DNA of 64,000 bases from Enterococcus hermanniensis (lineage in GTDB: Bacteria > Bacillota > Bacilli > Lactobacillales > Enterococcaceae): assembly GCF_001885945.1 (NCBI RefSeq), contig NZ_JXKQ01000002.1, positions 273,815-337,814 on the forward strand, read 5' to 3'. A program made the translations under genes and the position numbers. This document shows, piece after piece, positions 17,952-28,057 of the stretch (positions are counted from its first letter, which is position 1; every line of letters starts with the position of its first letter). Below the pieces are notes generated by a model. That model was given only the letters and a program-made list of their open reading frames with translations, was not told the DNA's origin and ran no database searches.

Positions 17952-17986
17952 AGTATTGTATCACAAGTCGATTTCGATACGATACT
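17952..17986. promoter_or_regulatory. 11-bp inverted repeat upstream of dnaJ
   Basis: AGTATTGTATC and GATACGATACT are inverted (10 of 11 matched) around a 13-bp spacer, 31 bp before the dnaJ ATG. A possible -10 element TACAAT lies inside one arm. The site does not resemble CIRCE or CtsR boxes; its binder is unknown. Confidence 0.4.
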
Positions 17987-18028
17987 TTTCTTAGATTTTT
18001 TCTAAAGGAGCGACCAATCTTAAAGAAA

Positions 18029-18054
18029 AAGGCCAAAGCGATGACTTTGGCCTT
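18029..18054 (-). terminator. Terminator after dnaK
   Basis: AAGGCCAAAG/CTTTGGCCTT stem with a 6-nt loop is followed on the - strand by TTTTTC. It lies between dnaK and dnaJ. Confidence 0.85.
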
Positions 18055-18068
18055 GATCAACGAATTAA

Positions 18069-19919
<1,851 letters not shown>

Positions 19920-19951
19920 TTATCTGTTAAATTTTTAGTGGAATACATTAA

Positions 19952-20503
19952 TTATTGAGCAACGATTACCATTGCTGGACGCAACACGCGATCATGCAAT
20001 TGATACCCTTTTTGCAAGACATTCACGATAGTGTCAGCCTTATGATCGTCATCTGCAGGAATTGTTTGAACCGCTTGATGTAGATTTGGATCGAACGCTT
20101 CACCGTCAGCTTTGATTTCAATGATGCCTTCTTCTTTTAATGCAACGTTCAAACTTTCAAGTACCATTTCAACACCTTTTTTAAGGCTGGCTCCTTGATC
20201 ATCTGTTACTTCTGTTGCTAGGGCTCTTTCTAAATTATCAATCGCAGGCAATAATTTTTTGCCAAGATCTTGCGAACGATAACGAACTAATTGCTCCCGT
20301 TCATTTTTGTTACGATTTGACATATTAGCGATTTCTGCTCGAGCTCGCAAAAATTTGTCTTCCATTTCATTGAATTTCGTAGTCAATTCTTCGACTTCAG
20401 AAATTTCAGGGATATCGATTTCTTCTGTTTCTGTAGAATTAGTATCTGTTGAATCAACTTCTTCTAATTCTTCTTCCACTTCATGTTTTTCTTCTTTTGC
20501 CAC
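19952..20503 (-). CDS. grpE: Nucleotide exchange factor GrpE
   Basis: A 183-residue DnaK co-chaperone that releases ADP. A long acidic N-terminus (about residues 1-40) is followed by a coiled coil ([29 protein letters not shown]) and the beta-domain ending in [15 protein letters not shown], typical of GrpE. The start codon is GTG at 20503, preceded by AAGGAAG. Confidence 0.97.
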   Translation of the reverse strand: MAKEEKHEVEEELEEVDSTDTNSTETEEIDIPEISEVEELTTKFNEMEDKFLRARAEIANMSNRNKNEREQLVRYRSQDLGKKLLPAIDNLERALATEVTDDQGASLKKGVEMVLESLNVALKEEGIIEIKADGEAFDPNLHQAVQTIPADDDHKADTIVNVLQKGYQLHDRVLRPAMVIVAQ

Positions 20504-20536
20504 TACGCGTACTTCCTTTCTTTTTAGGAATCGTTT

Positions 20537-21577
20537 CTAGTGATATAAATCCAGTGAACGATAGTAATCATCCAAAGCATTTGTCAACTCAGATTGAAAT
20601 ACTTCTAATAAACCAACGATTTTTGAATACGGCATTGATGTCGGACCTAATAATGCGATCGTCCCTCGGCCATGACCGCTGATTTCATAATTTGCTTGGA
20701 TCATACTTAGATGATCAAATAAATCATTGCCCATCTCGGCACCGATCCGTACATGGATGCGATCATCAGACGGTAAGAGCAATTGTGTTAATTTTTCTGA
20801 ATTACGCATAAGCGAATACATCGATTGGACATGACCCAAATCATACTCCGAATTAAAATTCAAAATATTCATTCGACCACTGACAAAGACCTTATCCTCA
20901 AATGCCTCATTCAAAACAACGTCAAACAAGCGACCAATACCTTCAGTTGATTGGAAATAGCGATGCAAAATCATCGGAATCTCTGTTCTTAACTTTTGAT
21001 AGACACTTACTAACGGTTGCCCTACAAGACGATCATTGATGATATGAACCATTTTCTCTAAGTCCTGGCTCTCGACATTTTCTGGTATCCGAAAAACTTG
21101 GCTCTCGACATTTCCTTTATCAGTAACGATGATTGCTAAAATTTGTCGATCATTTAGCGGTACAATCCGAAACCCAGTCAATGTTCGATCCTTCATCTCA
21201 GGACCTAATGAAAATGCGGTGTAACTAGTAACTTGAGAAAGTATTTTAGCCGATTGTTGAATGATATCATCAATTTCGTGGATATCTTTTTTCAACGAAT
21301 TACGAATTTGAGCTACTTCTTGATTACTCACTTTTGCCGGCGTCAATAGATGATCCACATAATAACGATAGCCTGTTGCAGAAGGAACCCGTCCGGATGA
21401 AGAATGTGTCTTCTCCAACATACCAAGTTCTTCTAGTGCTTTCATATCGTTACGAATCGTTGCAGAACTTGCTTTTACGCCTTCTTCCATTAAACTTTTT
21501 GAACCTACAGGCTGGCCTGAATTCGTAAAGTCTTGGATGATCAAGCTGAGAATCAGTTTTTGTCTTTCTGTTAACAT
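20537..21577 (-). CDS. hrcA: Heat-inducible transcription repressor HrcA
   Basis: A 346-residue repressor of class I heat-shock genes. The N-terminal winged helix (MLTERQKLILSLIIQDF, then KASSATIRNDMKALEELGMLEKTHSSSGRVPS) binds CIRCE and the C-terminal domain responds to GroEL. I prefer the ATG at 21577, which has AAAGG at good spacing; the ATG 9 bases upstream would be too close to it. First gene of hrcA-grpE-dnaK, so it represses itself. Confidence 0.98.
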   Translation of the reverse strand: MLTERQKLILSLIIQDFTNSGQPVGSKSLMEEGVKASSATIRNDMKALEELGMLEKTHSSSGRVPSATGYRYYVDHLLTPAKVSNQEVAQIRNSLKKDIHEIDDIIQQSAKILSQVTSYTAFSLGPEMKDRTLTGFRIVPLNDRQILAIIVTDKGNVESQVFRIPENVESQDLEKMVHIINDRLVGQPLVSVYQKLRTEIPMILHRYFQSTEGIGRLFDVVLNEAFEDKVFVSGRMNILNFNSEYDLGHVQSMYSLMRNSEKLTQLLLPSDDRIHVRIGAEMGNDLFDHLSMIQANYEISGHGRGTIALLGPTSMPYSKIVGLLEVFQSELTNALDDYYRSLDLYH

Positions 21578-21593
21578 TCTTCTCATCCTTTAG

Positions 21594-21620
21594 TTAGCAC
21601 TCTTTATCTTTAAGTGCCAA
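21594..21620. promoter_or_regulatory. CIRCE operator 1 (imperfect)
   Basis: TTAGCACTC - 9 bp - AAGTGCCAA matches the CIRCE consensus with two deviations in the right arm. It lies between the promoter and the hrcA start, where HrcA would block transcription. Confidence 0.93.
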
Positions 21621-21630
21621 CTCGATTATT

Positions 21631-21658
21631 AATATACCACATCTGATTTTAATGTCAA
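21631..21658 (-). promoter_or_regulatory. Sigma-A promoter of hrcA-grpE-dnaK
   Basis: TTGACA and TATATT, 16 bp apart on the - strand, lie between the two CIRCE elements. Confidence 0.75.
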
Positions 21659-21675
21659 GCGTTACACACAAAAAA

Positions 21676-21702
21676 TTAGCACTCTTTATCCAAGAGTGCT
21701 AA
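21676..21702. promoter_or_regulatory. CIRCE operator 2 (perfect), also the hemW terminator-like hairpin
   Basis: TTAGCACTC - 9 bp - GAGTGCTAA is a perfect CIRCE. It begins 3 bp after the hemW stop. On the + strand sense it is followed by a T-rich tail, and on the - strand it is followed by TTTTTT, so the same inverted repeat could fold into a terminator for hemW transcripts. Confidence 0.93.
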
Positions 21703-21704
21703 TT

Positions 21705-22868
21705 TTATTTACTCAATAAAAATTGTTCAAAAACATCATTTCCACGAAACAGTCCTTGCTTCGTTAAACGGATGCTTGTATCACTTTCTGTCACAAGGTT
21801 TTGCTGCTTTAAATCTTCGATAACGTCTCCATATATACTTGTTATCGTCTGGTCAAAGCGTGTCTCAAAAACTTTTTTTTCGACTCCTAAAATTTTTCTT
21901 AAGCCTAAAAACATTTCTTCTTCGATTTGCTCTTTCTGTGTTAAGCGTTCTTCTTCTAAAATAGGAAGCTCTCCATTATTCAATGCTTTTAAATAGTGTT
22001 GAATCGGCCCACGATTTTTGTAACGCTTATTCGCTAAATAACCACTCGCTCCAGCACCTAACCCAAAATAATTTTGATTGTTCCAATACACTAAATTGTG
22101 CTGACTTTCAAAACCTGGTTTGGCAAAATTACTGATTTCGTATTGCATTCGTCCCGCTTTTTCCATCGCTTCGATCGTTTCAGCATACATCTGAGCCTCA
22201 AGTTCTTGTTCAGGCAGCTTCATTTTACCGCGGCGGACCCAATTCATAAACATGGTTTGATTTTCTAAGATTAATGAATACAAAGCATAGTGTGGTAAAT
22301 CTAACTCTAACGCCCGTTGAACAGTATCACGAAAGCTCGCAAGACTTTGACCTGGTAAAGCATAAATCAAATCAATCGTCACATTTTCAAAGTTTTTGTC
22401 TTCTAACAATTGAATAGTGTCATATACATCTTGTGCTGTATGCTTACGACCGATTTTTTTTAATAAACGGTCATCAAACGTCTGGACACCCATCGATAAT
22501 CGATTGACCCCATAATTTTTCATTACATCTAATTTATCTCCGGATAAATCACCGGGATTTGCTTCAACTGTAAATTCACCGTCTTTATATGGAAGCAGCT
22601 CACGCAACCCACTCAGTAAACGGTCTAATTGTTTTGCATTTAATGACGTCGGTGTTCCGCCACCTACATAAACGGTCTCCATCTTTTTTATTGGATGCTG
22701 GTCTAAAGAAAGACGGGCTTCTTTTAACAATGCTTCTATATATTCATCTACTGGCTGTCCTTCTAAAAACACTTTATTGAAATCACAGTAGTAACAGATA
22801 TGTTCACAAAAAGGGATGTGAATATATGCTGAAGTATTCGCCTCAATTGATTTATTACTTATTTGCAT
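21705..22868 (-). CDS. hemW: Radical SAM heme chaperone HemW
   Basis: A 387-residue HemW (HemN-like) protein. The radical SAM cluster ligands are Cys21, Cys25 and Cys28 (PFCEHICYYCDF), followed by GGGTPT and the family's SMGVQTFDDRLLKKIGRKHT. HemW proteins bind heme and pass it to enzymes and lack coproporphyrinogen oxidase activity. In Lactobacillales, which usually do not make heme, it lies upstream of hrcA as here. A HemN-type extra Cys is not present after Cys28 (Asp follows), fitting HemW. Confidence 0.93.
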   Translation of the reverse strand: MQISNKSIEANTSAYIHIPFCEHICYYCDFNKVFLEGQPVDEYIEALLKEARLSLDQHPIKKMETVYVGGGTPTSLNAKQLDRLLSGLRELLPYKDGEFTVEANPGDLSGDKLDVMKNYGVNRLSMGVQTFDDRLLKKIGRKHTAQDVYDTIQLLEDKNFENVTIDLIYALPGQSLASFRDTVQRALELDLPHYALYSLILENQTMFMNWVRRGKMKLPEQELEAQMYAETIEAMEKAGRMQYEISNFAKPGFESQHNLVYWNNQNYFGLGAGASGYLANKRYKNRGPIQHYLKALNNGELPILEEERLTQKEQIEEEMFLGLRKILGVEKKVFETRFDQTITSIYGDVIEDLKQQNLVTESDTSIRLTKQGLFRGNDVFEQFLLSK

Positions 22869-23008
22869 TACTTACTTTCTCCTCAAATTCCAGATGATAC
22901 TCACTATATCATTATAAGCTATAAATGGTGTAAATCTTGCCCTATTCTTAACTAAAAAAAACCTTTTTGACCTATCTATCTGTTTTGATCATTCATGTGG
23001 TAGCTATA

Positions 23009-23052
23009 AGCCATCGTTAAAGCCATCGTTAAAGCCATCGTTAAAGCCATCG
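23009..23052. repeat. 12-bp tandem repeat, 3.7 copies
   Basis: AGCCATCGTTAA is repeated exactly three times and is followed by a partial copy AGCCATCG. It lies in the 232-bp gap between hemW and the acyltransferase gene, about 140 bp upstream of hemW. TAGCTAT flanks it on both sides as a direct copy. Confidence 0.95.
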
Positions 23053-23084
23053 CCTAATGCTCTAGCTATCAAAGTACTTAGCTC

Positions 23085-23124
23085 AAAAACACCGGACTGA
23101 TTAAAAACTTGAATTCGGTGTTTT
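23085..23124 (-). terminator. Terminator overlapping the acyltransferase stop codon
   Basis: AAAACACCG and CGGTGTTTT pair around a 21-nt loop, with a T-run on the - strand. The stop codon at 23101 lies inside the loop, so the last coding codons form one arm. Confidence 0.75.
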
Positions 23125-24357
23125 GATTCGCTTTTTCATGGAACCGTAAACTGGAATGCCCAATTCTGTTAGCTCTTTGACGAATGCATCAATATAATTA
23201 CTCGTCTTAAAGCTTTGCATGATATCCAAATAGAAAGCATCTTCCAAGGCGATCATTTCGATTGAAAGACCTGGTGTACCACTGCTATATGTGTGAATTT
23301 CTTCAATGTACTGTTCATAAATTCCCATGTCGAGTCTTCCAATGTAACTCAATGAATACGTGTCTGAATGAAGTATTTCCATAAAAGATAGTGCTTCTTG
23401 TTTTTCTTTATAAGAAGGCAATTTGTCCAATTGATTACTTAAACCAATGATTTTCTGTAGTTCTCTTTGTAAATTGTCTTTCATTTTAAACGCTGCTAAT
23501 TTCGCACGGTAGTATCGGGCCGTTTCAAGAGTCCTTTTTGACGGATCTAACTCTAGTTTAAGTGTACTCACACAATTACGATACGTATTTTCTAAATCAA
23601 CACCACTGCGCAAATCGACAACCAAATTACAAATCACTGCATTTTCACTTTCTGGTTTCATACTGGCGATCGCCTTTGAAAAATTAAGAGCTAAAGCAAT
23701 TGCAGGGGTTGCATCAATCGATTTTGCATATTTAATGAACGCTTGACTGTCGATTTTGATTTGACTAAGATATGTGAATTCCGGGCGCTCAGATAGACCG
23801 TCTACTTCTGGCAATACATGCTCATTTCCACTGGGAAAGGGCAATCCATCGGAAACTTCCGATAGCTCGACTAGTCCTGGCTCTTTCAATTCCCCCTCTA
23901 AAAGATGAGTCTTGCTTACTCTAACACTATCAGGCTTTCCTTCAAATTTTTTCTTAGCGAAATACTCAAATAATAGTGTTCTAACAAAGGGCATGATTCC
24001 CCTTCCATCACATAGTCCATGATGATAACTGATGAAAATTACGTTGTCTAGATAATTGATATCAATCAAATGTTCATTTACTTCTTTCCCGCCTAGTGGG
24101 AGTAGCTGAGAACTCTTACGTAATCTCACCGGTTGATCGTTGTTGACTAAATAAAAATCTCCATTTATTTGACTGAATTTTTGCGTTAAATACCAATACC
24201 GCCTAAAGGATTGATCCATAGCTTTTTGGAGTCTTTCTTGATCGATTGATTCAACTAATTTTATTTCAATTACCATACTTTCTAGACCTTTTCTACGGTA
24301 TAAAAAACTTTGACCGGTTCTAATTTTTTCGTTTGTTGTATTTTTAGTACTTTCCAT
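23101..24357 (-). CDS. Condensation/acyltransferase-superfamily protein with HHxxxDG motif
   Basis: A 418-residue protein of the CoA-dependent acyltransferase (chloramphenicol acetyltransferase/condensation/PapA/alcohol acetyltransferase) superfamily. The active-site motif HHxxxDG is visible as YHHGLCDGRG, near residue 113, and FTYLSQIKI, LVVDLRSGV and SLSYIGRLDMG recall the DFGWG-like second half of the fold. No carrier-protein or adenylation domain is attached, so it is a standalone acyltransferase, perhaps acylating a lipid, glycolipid or alcohol. The substrate is unknown. It is a single gene with its own terminator; no obvious partner genes adjoin. Confidence 0.7.
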   Translation of the reverse strand: MESTKNTTNEKIRTGQSFLYRRKGLESMVIEIKLVESIDQERLQKAMDQSFRRYWYLTQKFSQINGDFYLVNNDQPVRLRKSSQLLPLGGKEVNEHLIDINYLDNVIFISYHHGLCDGRGIMPFVRTLLFEYFAKKKFEGKPDSVRVSKTHLLEGELKEPGLVELSEVSDGLPFPSGNEHVLPEVDGLSERPEFTYLSQIKIDSQAFIKYAKSIDATPAIALALNFSKAIASMKPESENAVICNLVVDLRSGVDLENTYRNCVSTLKLELDPSKRTLETARYYRAKLAAFKMKDNLQRELQKIIGLSNQLDKLPSYKEKQEALSFMEILHSDTYSLSYIGRLDMGIYEQYIEEIHTYSSGTPGLSIEMIALEDAFYLDIMQSFKTSNYIDAFVKELTELGIPVYGSMKKRIKTPNSSF

Positions 24358-24473
24358 GATTTAGCCTACTTTCTAAAAAAGATTGAAATTATTTTATATT
24401 CATATACTAGCGATAAACTATTGCGAAAGTATTCAACAATTATTGCTAAGCTGTGAATTTTAGTAGGACAAAA

Positions 24474-24515
24474 AAACATGCACTTTTTACTATTTAAAGT
24501 AAGAAGTGCATGTTT
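24474..24515 (-). terminator. Terminator after the small membrane protein gene
   Basis: AAACATGCACTT and AAGTGCATGTTT form a 12-bp stem with additional TTACT/AGTAA pairing inside; a T-run follows on the - strand. It ends the 27760-24520 cluster. Confidence 0.88.
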
Positions 24516-24519
24516 CGCC

Positions 24520-25116
24520 TCATTGATTAAGATTTTCAGGCATTTTTTTGGCTAACATCCAAATACCGATCACAATATTTATCCCGCTGAATAAAATTGT
24601 AGTGATTAGATTGGCTATTGGATGTGTCTTTGTTTCTGTAAAGGAAAGAAGCGCGGCCTGAGTTAAAACTAAGCCGATTAGTGCAGAGGATAGATTTAAT
24701 AACTTTGCGGCTTGCAGTAAAAGGTCCTTATCTTTGTTAGATTTTACAATTCCAAAAAGATTTAAGCCTAACTCAAAGAAAGTGATTGCGGCAATTGATA
24801 TTGCTGGTATTTTTTCATAATCAGTAACAGTATTTGTAAAAAACATTCTCATTCCATATATCAAATAGATGATACTTGCTACTAAAATAAGAAGCCCAAT
24901 TCTTCTATAATAACTTTCTTCACTTATCTCATCCCTGCGAGATAGCCCCACCGCGCTTTGATGTTTTCCGTAACCTATTGTAGCGGTATAAAAGGCGTTA
25001 ATCCCCAAAAAAATTGAAAATGTCATAATAGCAACAATTAGTTTACCTACTGCAATTCCAAAACTAGCAAATGACGACCATCTGAGGCGAATGGCTTGGT
25101 CACGTAAATTCAACAT
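24520..25116 (-). CDS. Membrane protein of unknown function, last gene of the two-component cluster
   Basis: A 198-residue protein with about five hydrophobic segments: roughly residues 20-45, 75-95, 105-122, 140-160 and 170-190. A short Arg/Lys-rich N-terminus (LRDQAIRLRWSS) precedes the first. I do not recognise the family. It lies 26 bp downstream of the sensor kinase gene, before a strong terminator, so it may be a target or accessory of that system. Start at ATG with GGAGG upstream. Confidence 0.7.
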   Translation of the reverse strand: MLNLRDQAIRLRWSSFASFGIAVGKLIVAIMTFSIFLGINAFYTATIGYGKHQSAVGLSRRDEISEESYYRRIGLLILVASIIYLIYGMRMFFTNTVTDYEKIPAISIAAITFFELGLNLFGIVKSNKDKDLLLQAAKLLNLSSALIGLVLTQAALLSFTETKTHPIANLITTILFSGINIVIGIWMLAKKMPENLNQ

Positions 25117-25142
25117 AAGAATTCCTCCAAAAAATTTTGTTC

Positions 25143-26201
25143 TTATTTTAGAGGAATCCTGACAATAAATTTGCTACCTTCTCCTAAAATGCTTGAACAA
25201 GTAATCGTACCTTCTACAATATCCAATACTCTTTTAACCAATGCCAATCCTAAACCATTTCCTTGTTGTGCTCTAGATGTGTCTGCTTGATAAAATTTAT
25301 CAAAAAGATGATTGAGGGTCTTTTTATCCATCCCAATCCCAGAATCGGTAATTTCAACGATGATTTCTTTATGTGTAGACCACTGCTTAAGGCTTATTTC
25401 ACCTTCATTATCCGAAAACTTAATGGCATTTGACAATAAATTCCGCCAAATAATTCCTAAGATATTTTCATCCACACTTATTATGGCACGGTCTTCTAAT
25501 GCCACCGAAACATTTAAATTTTTTTATTCAAGTAAACTTTCAAAAGAGATCAAAATCTCTGAAAGTTGTTCTACTAGGTTAAAAGGCTGTGCTTTTGAAA
25601 CAATTCCCTGATTATCTAATTTATTTAATAATAAAATATTAGAGACTGTCGCTGCCAAATCATTACTAGCATTCTCAATTTCAGCTAAATATATTTCTCT
25701 TTCTTTTTCAGAAATAGACTGTTGTCTAAGAACGACGGCATAATTTTGAATAACAGCTAATGGTGTCTTTAATTCATGGGAAACACTAGAAACAAAATCC
25801 GTTTTTAACGTCTCTACTGAGCCTAGTTCCTGAACCATTGAATTAAAATCTTTGATCATACGACCAAAATAAGGATTTCTATTTTGAACAATTTTAGGAT
25901 CGATATATACCGAGAAATCACCCGCAGCCACTTTTTTTGATGCTTCAGATAACTCAGCGATCGGTTTATCATACGAGCGATATTTCTGATAAGAAGTAAC
26001 CAAACTAAAAACAAGTGCAATGATAAACCAGTAAATCAAAAACCAACTAGCATTTTTCAAAACTGTATGAATAGAGAAACTGCCGCCATAAAATAGCCCT
26101 GGAACAGCTCCAATCAACATCAATAATAGAAAAATGCTGATGAATGCTCGCATACTAAATTGTCTAAATTTTCTTTTGATACTGGTTTGCTCATTTTTCA
26201 T
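25143..26201 (-). pseudogene. Sensor histidine kinase interrupted by an in-frame TAA
   Basis: The reading frame of 352 codons encodes a complete HK: two membrane helices (about residues 18-38 and 46-66), HAMP, HisKA with SSVSHELKTPLAVIQ, then N-box NLLSNAIKFSD, DSGIGMD and GNGLGLALV. Codon 226 (25524-25526) is TAA, between the dimerisation and ATPase domains; the frame on both sides is the same, so this is a nonsense change, not a frameshift. A GTG seven codons later could in principle restart, but no ribosome binding site precedes it. It overlaps the response regulator by 11 bp. Either a recent loss of function, a split kinase, or a sequence error. Confidence 0.8.
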
Positions 26202-26871
26202 TCTGTAACACCACTTTATAACCTACACCATAAACTGTTTTTATTTTAAATTCGTCAATATTTACTAATTTATTTCTCAACTTGGTTATGTAAACATCCA
26301 CTGAGCGTAACGTTGAATCACTTTCAAAGCCCCAAAATTCATCCATTAACTTGGCTCTTGAAAAAGCTTGATTTGGATAAGACAATAATTTATAAAGTAA
26401 ATTGAATTCACGATTCGTCAAAGAAAATTCTTCATTTTTATACCGAGCACTGACGCTCTTTTTATCCATTGAAAATTCACCAATACTAATTTTTTCTTGT
26501 TCTAAAATGTTGGCTCTTCTTAAAATTGCTTTGATTCGCCAAAGAATTTCTTCAGGATTGATCGGTTTTACTAAATAATCATCAATCCCTAGTCTAAATC
26601 CTTTTTCTTTTGAAAGAGAGTCATCTCGAGCGCTCATAAATAAAATAGGAATTTTGGAATCAACGGCTCGAATCATTGTTGCAAAAGAAAAGCCATCCAT
26701 TCCTGGCATCATGATATCCGAAATAATAATATCAAATTTTGTCTGTTCCATTTCATCAAGAGCTTCCATTGCAGATAAAAAACCTCTTACTTCGTAACCA
26801 TCATTTTCAATTACCGTCGTAATAATTCGATTTAAACGTTCATCATCTTCTACAACTAGCACATTGACCAT
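26191..26871 (-). CDS. OmpR-family response regulator
   Basis: A 226-residue regulator. The receiver domain has acidic pair Glu8-Asp9-Asp10, phospho-acceptor Asp52 (IIISDIMMPG) and Lys102; the C-terminal winged helix (SLTNREFNLLYKLLSYP ... RSVDVYITKLRNKL) is OmpR/PhoB-like. I set the start at the ATG at 26871 (MVNVLVVEDDE), preceded by AGGAGG; a longer frame to 26958 lacks one. It is intact while its partner kinase is interrupted. Its targets are unknown; the flanking small membrane-protein genes are candidates for autoregulated partners. Confidence 0.9.
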   Translation of the reverse strand: MVNVLVVEDDERLNRIITTVIENDGYEVRGFLSAMEALDEMEQTKFDIIISDIMMPGMDGFSFATMIRAVDSKIPILFMSARDDSLSKEKGFRLGIDDYLVKPINPEEILWRIKAILRRANILEQEKISIGEFSMDKKSVSARYKNEEFSLTNREFNLLYKLLSYPNQAFSRAKLMDEFWGFESDSTLRSVDVYITKLRNKLVNIDEFKIKTVYGVGYKVVLQNEK

Positions 26872-26899
26872 TACTCTTCCTCCTGTTAGCTTTAAAACA

Positions 26900-27412
26900 T
26901 TATAACAAACGAAGACCACTTTCACTAATCTCATATAGTCCATCATAATCTGCTTCAATTTTTGGTGTCACTTGAATTGTCTTTATCTCAACAATTTTTT
27001 TATACATAAAATAAGGCAACAACTAACAAAGAAATCCTGGGATGGAAAATAGTATACATAAAAAAATCTGGTCATCATTCACAAAAAAAACTGATCCTGC
27101 CAAAAACGCACAGCCGATGATACCAGTGAAAATAGAAGAGGCTGTAGCAAGTGTTTTTTTGGAGTTTTCTAAATGAATAATGTCACGAACAAGACTATCA
27201 AACTTTCTTTGTAAACGAGTTAACTCAGCCTTATTCCGAATTTTACGGTCTCTTTTAAATCTTAAAGTTACTTTTGCAGCATGCTGTTTTTTTTGATCAA
27301 TCAACCTCCAACCTAAATTTGAATACCCATCTTCATAAATAGATGCATACTTCTCAAGACTATCCACCTCAAGATATTCTAAACCAATAAATTTTTTCTC
27401 TTCATTTTCCAC
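26900..27412 (-). pseudogene. Membrane protein gene with an in-frame TAG
   Basis: The frame of 170 codons starts at GTG (27412, after AAAGGAG) and reads MENEEKKFIGLEYLEVDSLE, a basic/coiled middle, a hydrophobic hairpin near residues 100-128, then TAG at codon 130 (27023-27025). In-frame sequence continues past it: LLPYFMYKKIVEIKTIQVTP and EADYDGLYEISESGLRLL, and a TAA ends at 26900. The extension looks like a real cytoplasmic tail following a membrane helix, so the TAG probably replaced a Trp codon (TGG) in a full-length protein. Without it the product stops after 129 residues, at the end of the second helix. I do not recognise the family. Confidence 0.65.
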
Positions 27413-27475
27413 GCTGCGCTCTCCTTTCGTTGAAAAGTACATTATCATTACCTAGCTTTTTTTGTTTTACTATTC

Positions 27476-27760
27476 TTAATTATTTCTGATTTTTTCTAAC
27501 TTATTGGTTGCATAAAAGTAACCATACGTTACAACAATACTCAAAACGATTGCACCTACTATCGTCGGTATGATCGATAAATCTAAAAGGTCTGGACCAT
27601 AAACGAGTAACTGATTTGCTGAGACTGCTCCTAGTGCACCAAAAATACTATTTATTCCCAATAAAAGATTGGTTGAACGGCCCCGTATTTTACTCACTAA
27701 CAGTGTCCAAAGCCATCCCATCACGGCCCCTATCAAAATTGCAAAAATAATTGTCATCAT
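27476..27760 (-). CDS. GlsB/YeaQ/YmgE-family small membrane protein
   Basis: A 94-residue protein with three hydrophobic segments and a GAVMGWLWTLLVSKIRGRS start that fits the GlsB/YeaQ (transglycosylase-associated) stress membrane family, though the usual Gly pattern is partial. GAGGAG precedes an ATG-ATG pair at 27760/27757; I use the first. It begins the cluster leading to the response regulator. Function unknown, generally linked to cell-envelope stress. Confidence 0.65.
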   Translation of the reverse strand: MMTIIFAILIGAVMGWLWTLLVSKIRGRSTNLLLGINSIFGALGAVSANQLLVYGPDLLDLSIIPTIVGAIVLSIVVTYGYFYATNKLEKIRNN

Positions 27761-27781
27761 ACTTACTCTCTCCTCGTATTT

Positions 27782-27925
27782 CTATTTTTTCATGCAGCTA
27801 GCTATTACCAATTTGTTAGTCCAAATAGGCACTAGCTTAACCATGGATTTGTCGAGCTTTTTTGTTTTCAGAACGATTACAGCAGCTCCTGTCGCGATTA
27901 AGGTGACTAAAAAAATTTTTTTCAT
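27782..27925 (-). CDS. Small one-helix peptide, 47 residues
   Basis: ATG at 27925 opens a 47-codon frame: MKKIFLVTLIATGAAVIVLK followed by a basic tail (TKKLDKSMVK...). The N-terminal 20 residues are one hydrophobic helix or signal; there is no clear lipobox. GGAGGAAG sits 7 bases upstream, in a duplicated form. It is codirectional with the downstream cluster. No homologue recognised; the ribosome binding site is the main support. Confidence 0.5.
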   Translation of the reverse strand: MKKIFLVTLIATGAAVIVLKTKKLDKSMVKLVPIWTNKLVIASCMKK

Positions 27926-27926
27926 C

Positions 27927-27956
27927 TGATTTCTTCCTCCCTGATTTCTTCCTCCC
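27927..27956. repeat. Duplicated 15-bp ribosome binding site block
   Basis: TGATTTCTTCCTCCC occurs twice in exact tandem. Read on the - strand each copy is GGGAGGAAGAAATCA, so the small peptide gene has two ribosome binding sites in a row. Confidence 0.9.
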
Positions 27957-28057
27957 TTATTTCTGTACTTACTATAAAAAAAATTATTTGTATCTTGTTC
28001 ATGAAATGTTGCTATTTTATTAATTCAAGTACCTTGAGAAAGGTGCTTACAAAAAAA

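Noticed and set aside
23009..23052. Short CRISPR-like array
   Set aside because: The units are contiguous with no spacers and only 12 bp long; it is a simple tandem repeat.
25505..25526. Frameshift between the two histidine kinase parts
   Set aside because: The two parts are in the same frame, with a single TAA between them, so no indel is needed.
27023..27025. Pyrrolysine (TAG) recoding in the membrane protein
   Set aside because: No pyl-type genes or methylamine enzymes are present and the context fits loss of a Trp codon; nonsense mutation is simpler.
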